This document shows, one piece after another, positions 44,209 through 55,600 of a stretch of 64,000 nt of DNA. The notes under the pieces were generated by a model. The model was not told where the DNA came from. It ran no database searches and worked only from the letters and a program-made list of their open reading frames with translations. How positions within the stretch are numbered: the first letter of the stretch is position 1; each line of letters begins with the position of its first letter. The position numbers and the translations under genes were made by a program. Source of the DNA: Favolaschia claudopus (taxonomy: Eukaryota; Basidiomycota; Agaricomycetes; Agaricales; Mycenaceae); assembly GCA_037176885.1 (NCBI GenBank), contig JAWWNJ010000097.1, positions 1-64,000 of the forward strand. The letters are read 5' to 3'.

Positions 44209-44338
44209 TTGCGTCGAACCGGATACGGAATACAATAACATCCTTATTTGGATGAAACTCCGTTCTCTCTATATAAGACGATATCGCCCACAAATCTTTC
44301 TCAATCGGCTTTATCGTCAGACGTTTGCCGTCGACGGA

Positions 44339-47300
44339 ATGCCCACCGACCGCACATATGCATGCAAAAAATGTCCGTTAAATCACAATCGCGACCACCG
44401 AGTTTTAAAGGACAAGCGCGTAAACCACAATGCAGACATCGCGGCCCACAAACGGCAGTCTTCTTCCCCTGCTGCCGAGCGCGCTGTCGATGTGGACCGC
44501 ACAAAACTCGATGCGTTGGCCAGCAGTCTTGCCCACTTGCCCGTGGACGAGGACGAACTTATGCCATTGATTGGGGAACCAAAGGCGGGCGACGCGACGG
44601 CGGGCGACGCGGACGCTGAGCTTGACAGGCTTGCCAGCCTTCTTACTGGCTTGGTCGTCGTGGACGATGGTGCTCCCCCTCGTAATCAGATGCACTCCAA
44701 ACTCTTCAGCTCCCGCGAGGACTTCCAATCTGACGCACCCCACGTTCCCACAGCGTTCACACCAATACCACCCTCGCAGGCTTTGGAGAGCTGCGAAGCT
44801 TTGACTAAGGCTCATTTCCGCCCATCCGCATTACAGGCTAAGGAGAACGATACTGTACTTTTGCAAGAAATGCGGCAACGTATTCGTGACGCACGAGAGG
44901 AACTCGATTTCCACCGCGCACTACAGGCTACTGCTGAAACGATTCCTTCGTTAACCAAGGCTCTCGACGTCGCGACCTCCGTTGTGATTGAGGCAGGCAG
45001 GCTTCTGGAAAGTATTAAGGCACCCCCCAGTAAGCGAACGCGCAAGTCTCCAAGGAGAAAGTCCCATATACTCAGTCTCGAGACGCTCTTGCAGAGCGTG
45101 ACAGAGGAAGCCAACGCCTTGGACGTACTGGTCGATGTTGTCGGCCACCTTCTCCCCACTTCGTCGGATGAAGTTTTCCATGATGCTGGTATGTTGTTGC
45201 AGAGCTCTGCTGTTATGTTATCTCACTAAACAATTTCTAGCGCACCATTTTGAGGATCCTATCTCCAAGTACAGCCTCGTCGCTCAGCTCTCAATCCTCC
45301 TCGCGGTCATCTGCCACGTCGTCATTGGCGTCAGCACCGTCTCTACCGACTTCATCATCGCCCTCGTCAATATGATCATTCGATCGGCAATGGCCATATG
45401 TTCCCCCGGAAGGAAGAACGCCAGTGCGACGCAGGAGCATGTACTCAAACAGCTTCCTACCTCGTTGGAAGCAGCACTCCGGAGATTCAAGATCGACCCC
45501 GCTACCACCATCTATGCGACTTGCCCCTACTGCCATCACACACACGAGCCGGTGGAGAGTCGGCTAACCGGCGAGGCATCCTACCCCGAAACATGTCAAG
45601 GTTGGATCTATCCTGACCGTGGTCCTCGCACTCCATGTGGCAAAAATCTTCTCGAGCAGCGTCAAGGAAAATTACGACCCATCAAGCCATACGTATTCAC
45701 CTCCTTCGTCGACTACATCGCGGCGATGCTCTCTGATGCCGAAGTCGAACGAATGTGCGAGGCGGCTTGTGATAATGCGTTGGCGGCGGTTCGCGAGGCT
45801 CTTTCGAAAGACCCCGACGCGCCAGTCTCCGAAGAGCGGGTCAACAACGTCTTTGAGGCCGAGTTTCTCCGTAGCTTCGAGGGACCCGTCCCTGACCAGC
45901 TGTTCATACAGAGGGATGGAAGGATGAGGCTCGCTTTCCAGGTCATGCTCGACTTCTTCAATCCGAATGGGACAAGGAAACGAGGAAATCACAATTCCAT
46001 TGGCATCTTGGCTGTCGTTAATCTCAATCTGAGCGAAGACATCCGTTATCGCCCCGAGTATATGTGGTTGAGCATCATTATGGGACCTAACGAGCCCAAT
46101 CACGACGAGATCGATAACTACTTCCGCCCTCTCATCGACAAGTTTGTCTTGGGATGGGATCGAGGCTTCCGGCTTTCCCGCACAGCCCTCCATCCCTCTG
46201 GTCGCAGTGTCGATATCGCGATTGTCAACAACGTCAACGACTTGCCCGCTACGAGAAAAGCTTTAGGTTTGGCGGCTGCCAACTCACACGATTACTGCTC
46301 AATATGCCAATGCCGCGGTGTCAAGACAATGTACAATACCGAGTTTCACGCGTGGAAGCGACGAGACATCGCGACTCTACGAGCCCAGGCATATGCATGG
46401 CGCGACGCCTCATCGAAAGCCGAGCGCGATGCGATTTTTGACAAGTATGGTGTCCGGTGGTCTGAATTCTGGCGTCTCCCTTATTGGGATCCTACTCGGA
46501 TGGCCGTCGTCGACTCGATGCATTGTATACTCGAAGGCCTCGTTCATCACCATTGTCGTCGCGTACTGCGAATAGATACCAGATTAGCCAAGCGTAAGGA
46601 GGCTATGGGTGCCGCCTTTGAGTACGACTGGCCTGAGTACGACGTCGAGAAATGCCATCCTTTGGCTCGCTTGAAAAAGGAAGTGAAGGAGCTGCCCATG
46701 ATTCGTGGCATTCAAAACAAACTCATTCAGCCCTTTTTTGAGGAAGAGGAGGAGGACGACGACGACGACGCCGGTGCTGACGACGACGATGAGGATGAGG
46801 ATGAGATAATGCCCGATGCTCCCGATCCGAAATTCGTTCCAGCTATTACTGAAGAACAGATGCGGAAGGGTCTCATGCGTTTCAACCACCCGCCGCTTCG
46901 CTGGGTCGTTTTTTCCCTTGGACTAGACATGGAACGCACCGGCTCGAAGAAACTTTGCTGTGACCAGCTTCTTGCCTGGGTAAGTCATGGAGCTCTATCT
47001 GCACTACTAGTTACTGACTGTCCTTAGCGTCGCACCAAGCCTTTTAACACTGGCACATTCATCCCCCGCTCTATCCATCTCTCCAACATCCACTTCATCC
47101 AGCGCGTCATTGCTAAGACCGACACGCCTGGATGGGTGGGTTCGGTTCCGCCCAAATACGGCGACAGCAATGCGGGAACGATCAAAGCTGCTGAATGGCG
47201 GATTCTCGCCACCATTTATATACCCATCGCCCTCATCCTCATGTGGGGTGATTTCGACCCATCCCTACAACCGCCGCGATTGCTACAGATGCTAGACCAT

Positions 47301-48101
47301 TCTATGGCGCTGTTCTCCGCCGTCATCCTTGTTTGTCGGTATACGATGACGCGTGAACGTGCAAGCACATACCGTACTCTTCTCAAGCAATGGGTGGACG
47401 GCCTCACAGTTCTCCATCCCCACACCCGTTCCCATGCTATGCGGCCAAACGTCCACATGGCCTTTCATATATACGACTTCCTCCTACTCTTTGGTCCCGT
47501 TATATCATGGTGGACTTTTCCGTTCGAGCGCGTCATCGGATTCCTTGAAAGAATCAACACTAACAGTCATATTGGTGGGGAACTCGAAGCCACTCTCTCT
47601 AGATCTTTCATGCGGGGAGCTAGCATACGCCGATGGTTGCGCCGGCCTACCTGTCCTGCAGCCTTTCACGAGCTAAAACTTCTGTTTGAAAAGTCTTTCC
47701 CGGCCTACAATGCCCCAACGGATTCTCCTCCGCTTGCATCAGACGGCGAGCGTGCGCACTACAAACGAAACGGCGTCACCTTCTCCCGCGCACACACTCA
47801 CTTGGGCAACAGTCTGGTGCTGTATTACCCGCCCAACTCTCGTGAGGTCATCGCTGGCAGCATTGAGCGAATATTATCCGTTGGGGAAGCGGTGAAATTC
47901 GAAATTCGGCGCCAAGCACCTTTGGAAAAGGGTATGTGGGACCCCTTCTCGCGTTATAGACCATTATTCCCTGCATATACCTACTCGTCGAAAATGAGTG
48001 ATGATATTGATATTGTCCCACTTCATGATATATCATCCCATTACGCTCGTTACAAGTTCATTGGTGGTCGTTGTGTTGTATTAGATCTCTCTACTAGTTG
48101 A
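44339..48101 (+). CDS. Tnp2-type (CACTA/EnSpm) transposase, 1,220 aa
   Basis: Exons 44339-45188, 45241-46979 and 47028-48101 fit the frame. The N terminus has a Cys/His start (TYACKKCPLNHNRDH) and helical linkers. The core carries the family landmarks: CPYCHHTHEPV, WIYPDRGPRTPCGKNLLE, FQVMLDFFNPNGTRKRG, IGILAVVNLNLSEDIRYRPE, GPNEPNHDEIDNYFRPLIDK, AHHF-type linker residues, HDYCSICQCRG, and DSMHCILEGLVHHHCRR. A run of Glu/Asp (about residues 770-795) splits the core from the C-terminal region (FHIYDFLLLFGPVISWWTFP). This enzyme would bind the terminal repeats and cut and move the element. The frame is intact, so it may be active. Confidence 0.88.
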
Positions 48102-48137
48102 TGTATCTATTATAGAATTATCTTTGCACACCACCAG

Positions 48138-48584
48138 GACGATGAGCGGCGGATGAGCCGACGACCATCGGCGGACGATCCGCCGATGGCTAACATGGAG
48201 CCTTTTATTTCAAATATCAAGGCACAAAACAAGGCACCTGGTTCGGGCCCTGATATCGGCAATATCACGGCATCTAATTATCGGCTTGTTTTGGGTAGGA
48301 TCAAGCCTCAAAATGAGCTCATTATTATGTGTACTAACATGGCCGAAATCGGCGCCGTGATAGCCGTAAAAATTTCCACCGAAATAAGCCGCTTTTTGAC
48401 AACCTTTTTATCCCAAAAAAGATGGAGCCTGTTTTTGACTTTATTTTCAGATATATCAGGCCAGCTTTCAAGCGGCTTGTTTTTCGTGATAACAGACTAC
48501 CTAATTAGGAACTTATTTTGTACCTTATTATTTGCAATAAAAATGATACTATAAGTCCCTTGTTATTCGCGGTCTTGCGGTGTG
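48138..48584 (+). repeat. Right terminal inverted repeat of the 16.7-kb element (447 bp)
   Basis: Mirror image of 31847-32271. It contains an extra 22-bp stretch (TAATTATCGGC...) that the left copy lacks. It begins GACGATGAGCGG and ends GCGGTGTG, followed by the ATT target duplication. Confidence 0.88.
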
Positions 48585-48587
48585 ATT

Positions 48588-49090
48588 GCCTTTACCCTCC
48601 TTTACCCTTGACGAGTTGGATGTCGTTTCAATAAATGATGATCTCATATCATCTGAACATGAGTCTGCGTATTCTCTGGTCGCAGATTTAACCTCTCGGA
48701 ACACAAGTCCGTGTAATTTACCTTCCGACCTACCTACAGTGGGGTACGTAGTACCGTACATGTGCGGGAGATACATTGACAGAGAACCACGTATTGGCAT
48801 CATCTTCAGACGACGGCAAGGGCGAACGACAACGAGCACGAAGATGGAGTCGAAGGCGACATGCCAAGCCATCGTCCCACCAGCTCCCTCGCCTGCGAGA
48901 AAGACAGCCTGTCAGAAGAGGGCTGCGCGCGTATGACTCGGAGTTGAAGGATACGCACCAGCAAACCCGTGTCCAATGTCATCCGTGCAGCTCAAGCGAC
49001 CCGACGAGACGCACGGGCCACACATTCATCGACCCGCTCCCCACCGTTTCCTCATCCTTGTCATCGCTCACCCACCCGTCGTCCCTGGCA
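48588..49090. other. Right flank of the element
   Basis: No gene was recognised. Before insertion this sequence would have lain directly upstream of the MYND 2 promoter fragment at 31,731-31,846. Confidence 0.4.
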
Positions 49091-49099
49091 CCCTGCTGT

Positions 49100-51350
49100 C
49101 AGACTCCGCCAGAGTCCACCCACGATCCTCCTCCCCACCTCCTCTCCTTCTCCGCACCATCGCTAGGCCGCCTGAGCACCACCACACGAGCATTATAAGG
49201 AGGAAGCTTGATGGAGCAAGACGCTCTTCCTCCCCTCACACCTCCCCATCCGCATCCCCATGGAATCACACTCCTCACCACTCTCACCCTATCTACCTCC
49301 CCCGCCCTCGGCCTCCCTCTTCTTGCAAACTGGTGGGCATATCATCACAATCATCCTCTCGAGGGAGAGATACGGAATCCAGCCCCGTGTCTCAAACCCC
49401 CCGTTCACAAACACTGTTTGTCGAGTGTCGTTATCAATGCGACGTGGAGAAGGAGAGGCCTAGAGGCGGGGGTGGGAGGAAGCCGCCGGGGGAGGAGGGC
49501 GTGGGGGGTGCGGTGGCAGCCGCCGAGCCCGCCCAGGGGACGTGTGGGTCGGCGGGGAGGATCGTCGGGAGGAAGCCTACCTCCTGCTGCCCCAGCAGTG
49601 TCGGAGAGGCGGGGGAGGGTGCGTGAGATGTCGGCCAAGACGAAAATACGCAAGGCGAGGCTGTATGCGGAGGCGTCCTGGGATTGGAGGAGAGAGAGCG
49701 GAGGATCGAGGTGAGGCAGAGGTGAAGTGGAGGTGGAGGTGGGGAAGAGGTGAAGGCGGAGGTGAGGCGCAGGTGGGGCAGGGTGGGGCTCGATGTAAGG
49801 AAGGAGAGGTGTAGTGGGACGTGGAGATGTAGGTGGAAGGGCGAGTCGACAAGAGGTAGAAACGGAGGTACGCCGGAGCTGCGGGAAGTTGTCAGCACCG
49901 GGACCGTTCAGGTGAGGAAGACCATACGCACAATGAATGTACTGAGAGGATGAGATTCAGCCCAGCGTCGCTGATAGTGTGGTTGGTGTCTATTTCGATG
50001 GATGCCATCAGGGAGGCTGCGGCTGATAATACAAGGATATATCGCGGTGAGGAGCACTGAGTCGGATTGCGTTGCGAGCAGAACCAGCAGAAGTGCGGGG
50101 AAGCATCCGATACTGCTACATCCTTAACGCTTTCGTCGCACGAATGGCTGATGCCAGGAGCTGGTGGGTATCAGTTCCTCGACTAGCAAGAAAGAAGGAA
50201 GCGCAAGACCACATACCGTTCGCGAAGGTGGAAGAGGAGACATCCAACCGAGTGTTGTCGAGTCCCGTGCTCAAGAAGATGAAGCTGCGCGGCTTCGCAA
50301 CGTCGGTCCCGAGGATGGACAATCGCCCGCGATGGCAGAACGGCGGTGACAGGGTATGTACACCGAGAGCCCACGAGGCGCATCGTCAAGGCGCAGAGAA
50401 TTGAATCCAAAAGATATCGAATCTACAGAGAAAGAGTAGCGTCAGCACCGAGAAATGTACCAGCTTTTAGACCAGCCTTTGGCGTCCCGTTGGGACAAGT
50501 AACGAGATCGCGGGTAATTCGTGATTTGAGGATAGGGAAGCTGGTGCGTTACCTGTGAATGATAGATGGGTATGGTCAGCACTAACTACTTTCAAACGGA
50601 AGTCGAGACGTACCGAGAGCATTCATTCCGAGATATAATGCGGAGCCGTCATAATGACGAATACGAGCTTGCCCGAGCGCATCGTATACGTCGGCACCTG
50701 GGCGAGAAAAAAGAAGTAAGAAAAGGATGAGCGTGGATGCACTGTGAAGCAGCGTAGGTATACGTACTGTAGAGCCTGCCTCTTGTGCCTGATCCCCCAA
50801 GTGCGCTCCTTCCTCGTATACTCTCCATGCACGAGCATCATGCATGCATGTATGCTGCACCGTTTCCCGTTGTGCGTCAAAGATACAGCTTTGAAGTTTG
50901 CCCAAATAAGCCCCAGAAGACTGAGAGTCCAGCGTAAAATGAATACGGTGGTCGGGGAAAGTACTGCTAAGGTAGTAAACCGGGGGAGCAGCGCAAGAGA
51001 TTATCTGTTCTTTGGACAACGAGGGATGATTGAAAGTGGATAGACGAGAAAAATTCATAGAGAAGCTAATCCAAAGAAGAGTCAGCGGTGAATCTCGAGA
51101 AAGAAACGCTGGCTTACGCACCTCTAATTACCAGCAACCGTTTCGTGCTGAATATCGCAGCCCAAGGCTTCGTTCGCGGCACCGAGCACTCAGCATTTGC
51201 AGAAGAAGTGTGGCTTTTGGAGAGCCGTTGATTGACGGGCACGTGGCTTTCGGCCGATGCCGCCGACTCGACCTCACCTCAACCTCAACGTTCTTCATGC
51301 GCTAGAGATGCGCCCCGGCCAGCCCTCAGTTGAGTACACGGCAACTGCTG
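49100..51350 (-). other. Duplicated locus, copy 1 (probable multi-exon minus-strand gene, unknown)
   Basis: The segment is collinear with 55.6-58.15 kb in the same orientation. Coding signal is best at 51.05-50.62 kb on the minus strand: STFPDHRIHFTLDSQSSGAY and DARAWRVYEEGAHLGDQAQE, then a GTACGT...CCCAG intron and either GADVYDALGQARIR or VPTYTMRSGKLVF, depending on the frame. A possible start is the ATG at 51299 (MKNVEVE). The 49.4-49.9 kb part is very G-rich and low-complexity. No family was recognised, and the splice structure is unresolved. Confidence 0.45.
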
Positions 51351-52034
51351 ATGTGTCTCGTCTCTGGATCCGACAGTCCTCGACTTGGACGAGCAACGTT
51401 TCTCGACCATCTTCGCAACATCTTCGACTTTGCTTCGACTCAACCCCGAGTTTCACTCTTCAATCCGAGCATCTCACTTATTGCCCTCTGACTTGTCAGT
51501 GAGTTCAATCCGCAACCTACATGTAAGATGATTGCCCATTTTCCGCGCAATTTGTTCTGACTTCAACCTGGTTGAGAGGTAGTACGACGTCATGCACGAT
51601 AGCTCAACGGTGGCGTCAACGCTTCCACACCGCCAAACGCCGCGAATTCGCGTACAATAATTCATTCATTCGTCGCTTGAAACTGGCTAAATTAAATCGT
51701 ATAGCGGAGGCCCTTGAATCCTTTCCGCGGCAGACGAATTGATGTAATCGAACCAAACCAAATACTAGACTCGCATTTCGCCTCGTTTGTGAGACAGAGT
51801 TTCAGGGAACAGTGAATGATCAAGCTGGCTACATTCGGGTGTGTCGTGCGTTACAGGGTTGAGGCATTGTAGGAGTATAATATTTCTATTCGAGTTTAAT
51901 CAGACTTTGTCTCTGGAATATCCGCAACATACACTTCGATTTCTCTTATTTGATGAATAGTAATGCACTAGAGGGTGGACAACAGTTCCTGCAGCAAGTC
52001 GGTTTAAATCACAAAGACAAAAGAATGAGACGAA
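51351..52034. other. Intergenic gap
   Basis: No gene, RNA or repeat was seen between the duplicated locus and the F-box gene. Confidence 0.45.
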
Positions 52035-53257
52035 TCAGCGCACTCGCAGCCAGACGTTGGTCATTCCATACGAGCGATAGACTAAATGGAACTGTGTCAA
52101 GTGGTGATTAAAACAAATGGTAATTGGGATTTATCAAACTTACTTTGTTTTCAGCAGCGATGGTAGGGAACGAGTCCCTGACCTTCTCCTCCGCTCCTCG
52201 GGTGTCCAAGTGGAATTCGAGTTCGACGCGAATACCCCTTGAGGCCAGGGATAGCAAGATCTGATCGATCTGTGCGCATTCCTCCTTGTTGTACCGAAGT
52301 AGACCATTACTCAACCCTAACACGACGATTTGAATCGGGTTTGAGGGTGAAATCGAGCCGAGGGTACACCGAACATCAGATTCGGCGACCCCGCCTTGAA
52401 TCATACCCAAACGAAGAACGGAGAGACTTTTGAAGGGGGATAGGTCTAATTTGCCTAGCTACGACGATGTATGCATTCAGTCGTGAAAGCGGAAGAATCA
52501 GCTGAAAAATACGTACCCAGAAATTGCTATCTACGATTCGGATGCTTTCCTGGGCGGCCTGTGGGAGAGAGTCCCACCTGATCATGCTGGAGCCCCATAT
52601 GCTCAATGCCTTCAGCTCTGAGATATCCAGTGGGTGCAATGCCGCCTGATTTAGGTTGTGCAGCGGTGGGACTTGTTCTCCACCGGGAATTATCTCGAGT
52701 TGGAGGGACGTTAAGCGGATGAAGGGCAGCTTTTCTGAAAGAGAAAAGGCAGCATCTGCCTGAAGTTCTGCGAAGTCCTCGCGGCATGACAGGTTGAGAT
52801 GCCGAATCGTGGGACAGAGCGCCAGAAACTTTATAGACGCCGAGAATCGACTGGCGGTGTCGAGGTGAAGTGTCCCAAGCGTAGGCAGTGAGAGCAAGGG
52901 CCGATAAAGGTCGGATGCCAGCGAGACATTTGTTATGTAGAATCGGAGAGTGTGTAGATGCGTGAAGGTTACTGGGTCCAAATTCTGTATCAAAGTAGGC
53001 CAGGTGCCCATGCTGAGTTCTCTGACGTGGCGACCAAGACGGGGCAAGGCCGACAATACATTGCAGAATTTACGAGCGGCACGATCAGAGCGAGAGTGAA
53101 CGGACATCGGATGCGGGATACGGAAAAGCTCGGATTGCGCCGCGTTGACCCAAGAACGCGCCACGAGGGAGCAGCTAAGCAGATCTGCAGGTGATTCGGA
53201 GAGAAAGGTGATGCAAAGATCCAAAAGTTCTTGAATGCGGAGGGGGTTCGAAGACAT
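52035..53257 (-). CDS. F-box/LRR-like protein (370 aa)
   Basis: Exons 53257-52517, 52458-52144 and 52091-52035 fit the frame (GTACGT and GTAAGT donors). The N terminus MSSNPLRIQELLDLCITFLS with DLLSCSLVARSWVNAAQSEL is an F-box. LRR-like stretches follow (HTLRFYITNVSLASDLYRPL, GTLHLDTASRFSASIKFLAL, FKSLSVLRLGM), and the short last exon ends VWLRVR. It belongs to a different subfamily from the three at 19.7-25.9 kb, judging by its N terminus and intron positions. A likely SCF ubiquitin-ligase adaptor of unknown target. Confidence 0.85.
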
Positions 53258-53802
53258 TCGGTCCGTCTACTCGTTAATCAGCAACCTGAGGGCCGATGTA
53301 AATCTTGTCGAAGGAACCACCGCTCATCAGCGAACGATCACTCACGGTTCAAGGATGAGATCGTCCGCTAGTCGGAATTCCGGTTGCGAGCCTGTATTGA
53401 CCGCGCGTTTGTCGTATCTCTGAATTGGACGAGGAGGAAAGGAAGCAAGAGCATTCGCTAATCAATCGATCAATCTTCGATATAAAAGTTTGCTTGCCAG
53501 GACATGACTCGTTGTGCAACTCCAGCGGCATGCGAGCAAGTAATGGCTCAGCGAGGTGGATCATATCAAAATTCAAATTTAAATAGCTCAAGGCCTTTCG
53601 GTTCAATTACTTTCAAACGGTACCATTGTTGGTTGTACATTTATTACGACCCGGGAAGGACTTTTCCTTTACCGATGCTTCGCTGTAAGTCTGTAGACTT
53701 ACGCGACAAGAGTCGCCTTATCAGCGGCATCCGCCGTCGTATTATCTCCTCGCATCCTGTGAATATGTCAACCGAGATGAAAATATCTTCAAACAAGCGC
53801 AG
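53258..53802. other. Intergenic gap
   Basis: No feature was recognised between the F-box gene start and the end of the secreted-protein gene. Confidence 0.45.
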
Positions 53803-54323
53803 TTACATTTCGCGCTTCTGACCCGGACACGCAACCCACGCCGACCTAAGAGCAGTCCCGCCTTTGTTCCAACATGCCGCGCCAAAGCCCTGCCCAACCT
53901 GCGAGGCGGGGGTGCATTTGTCCTCGTTGTGGATGGTGACGCGGTAAGAGGAGGGGAGGTCGGAGAATTTCACGGAGGCGAAGTCTAACAGGAGTGAGTG
54001 AATGAATAAACACTGAAGTGCAGAGTGAATAAACAAAAGGGAGGCGATGGATGGGAGGGCGAATGTTGTCAATGGACTGGAGTGGCTCCGGCATCGGAGT
54101 GAATTTGGCAGACAAGGATTTGAACGAAAGAAATAAACGAGATTCAAGGGAAAGAGAAAACCTCACCGCCAGGAGGGTCAGAGCAAAAATTGCAGTCGCC
54201 TTGGTAAGTGTCTTGGAAGCTCGAGCACCCCGTAGTAGTGGAGAATTGGACTGTCGTGGCGATTGTGCCATGATTGGCCGCGGCAACGACGACGAGCGCG
54301 GTGAAGAAGGTGTTGAGTTGCAT
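53803..54323 (-). CDS. Small secreted cysteine-rich protein (112 aa)
   Basis: Exons 54323-54167 and 53984-53803 join in frame (GTGAGG donor, GTTAG acceptor). The start MQLNTFFTALVVVAAANHGT is a typical signal peptide with a hydrophobic core, with cleavage likely around residues 18-24. The mature part has six cysteines (TGC, GDC, NFC, DKC, AAC and VAC contexts), suggesting three disulfide bonds, and ends GQKREM. This is the profile of basidiomycete small secreted proteins; no specific family or activity is claimed. A TATA box lies about 145 nt upstream of the ATG. Confidence 0.8.
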
Positions 54324-54467
54324 TGCTATTGCGAGGGGGTGTTAATGTTAAAGAAACGAGTCGGTGGATGGATAAGAAGAGTGCACCTGTGAAGTTCTTT
54401 CGATTGAACGACGTTGAAATTGAAGTTGTTGCAGTTGCTTGAGGTCTGACCAAGATACCAGACGGCT

Positions 54468-54473
54468 TTTATA
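54468..54473 (-). promoter_or_regulatory. TATA box of the small secreted protein gene
   Basis: The minus strand reads TATAAA within GGTATAAAAGCC, about 145 nt upstream of the ATG at 54323. That spacing leaves room for a leader of roughly 100 nt. Confidence 0.6.
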
Positions 54474-55600
54474 CCTTTCAACGCTCCGCTTTGAATCGCA
54501 TTCGAATTTGCGGTGTGCAATAATCATAATAATTAGCTCCAAGAGACGGACTCGAAGCTCCATGTAGCTGTGAAGAAACGGGAGATGCTTGATTGTGGGG
54601 AATAGTGGAACTCATTCCTCGAATTCAACGGATAATTGTGATTCAGATGAAACAGGGTGACGCGGAAAGACTATATATTCTTGCGGCCCTGTAATTTTGA
54701 AGCAGGCAGTGATATATTTCAAACCGTGGAGGGGAACCTAATCGGGCGTCTCGTCTTTCCAATGCATCAGAGACGTTCAAGAAACTTACGGGAATTTAAA
54801 ATGGAATGACACCTCCGACGAGTTGCGGGCTTTATGTCGGAGAATTAGTTCGTGGGTGTTGCTGTTTCTGCTCTTGCAGGAATAACGCAGTGCTCTTCGT
54901 GTACGTGAGTCCGAATATCGAATGAACAAAGGCGAGTAGGTTGCTACAAAATCCCGAAATACGCATCATCCGTGGAGTGGTCGTACGATGGTTCACTGAT
55001 TGCAGCTGTGGGATGTTGTAACGAAATTTCGGTGAATGTTTGAGATGAGCCTCCGTCAATTGTATTCAAATCAAGTATATTGGCGCTTCAATATTGCTGT
55101 TGACAGCGGAGAGAATGAGCACAAGAGTTTCAAACTCAATTAGGGACTCTGCGAAAAAGATGATGATGATGCTGGCCTCTTGTAGGCGCTGTGGAGTGGA
55201 GAATATGTAGATTGCTCCTTCTAGATGTAAATTTCGGAATTCACTAGAGCGAATCCAGCACCATTTGCCGGTGGACAGAAAGGAAGGCAGCGGGATGAGG
55301 CAAGGAGATCGAAAGGGCAATGCGCCACACAGAGATTGCGAGGGAAGCAATCTGATCTTGAGAGTCGTGACTTGTGCGCACGCCGGCAGTGCTGGCAAAG
55401 ACTTTCAAGTTGGATGCTCATTACTGGCACATGGATATCTGAGATGCCGAGTCAAGTATTGATTACCAGCCAGCATGAGGGCCTCGTCACGCTCCGACGT
55501 CGGGTAGCTTGCGCAAAATCGACGTCGTCGTCGGCAGACAGCAAAAAGAGTGACAGTCACGCCGTGACAATCCTCCTTCCGTCTACCTTCTTCTGCCGCT
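54474..55600. other. Gap without a resolved gene
   Basis: Minus-strand frames around 55,066-55,398 contain leucine-rich text (FRNLHLEGAIYIFSTPQRLQ) that might be an LRR remnant, but no F-box, start or splice structure was found. Confidence 0.35.

Larger units (their letters stand above)
31847..48584. mobile_element. 16.7-kb CACTA/EnSpm-like DNA transposon with companion genes
   Basis: Near-identical inverted repeats (31847-32271 and 48138-48584) bound the segment. They start CACACCGCAAGACC on both ends and are flanked by ATT on both sides (31844-31846 and 48585-48587), a 3-bp target duplication as in the CACTA/EnSpm superfamily. Inside are a Tnp2-type transposase (44339-48101) and six other genes: three on the minus strand at 32.4-35.7, 36.3-38.4 and 39.1-39.9 kb, a plus-strand propeller-like gene (40.1-41.5), a minus-strand gene (42.2-42.9) and a small plus-strand gene (43.7-44.2). 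It landed 117 bp upstream of the MYND 2 start codon. The strong end similarity suggests a recent insertion. Confidence 0.82.

Noticed and set aside
31847..48584. Starship-type giant element with a tyrosine recombinase
   Set aside because: No tyrosine recombinase was found; terminal inverted repeats, a 3-bp duplication and a Tnp2 protein fit CACTA instead.
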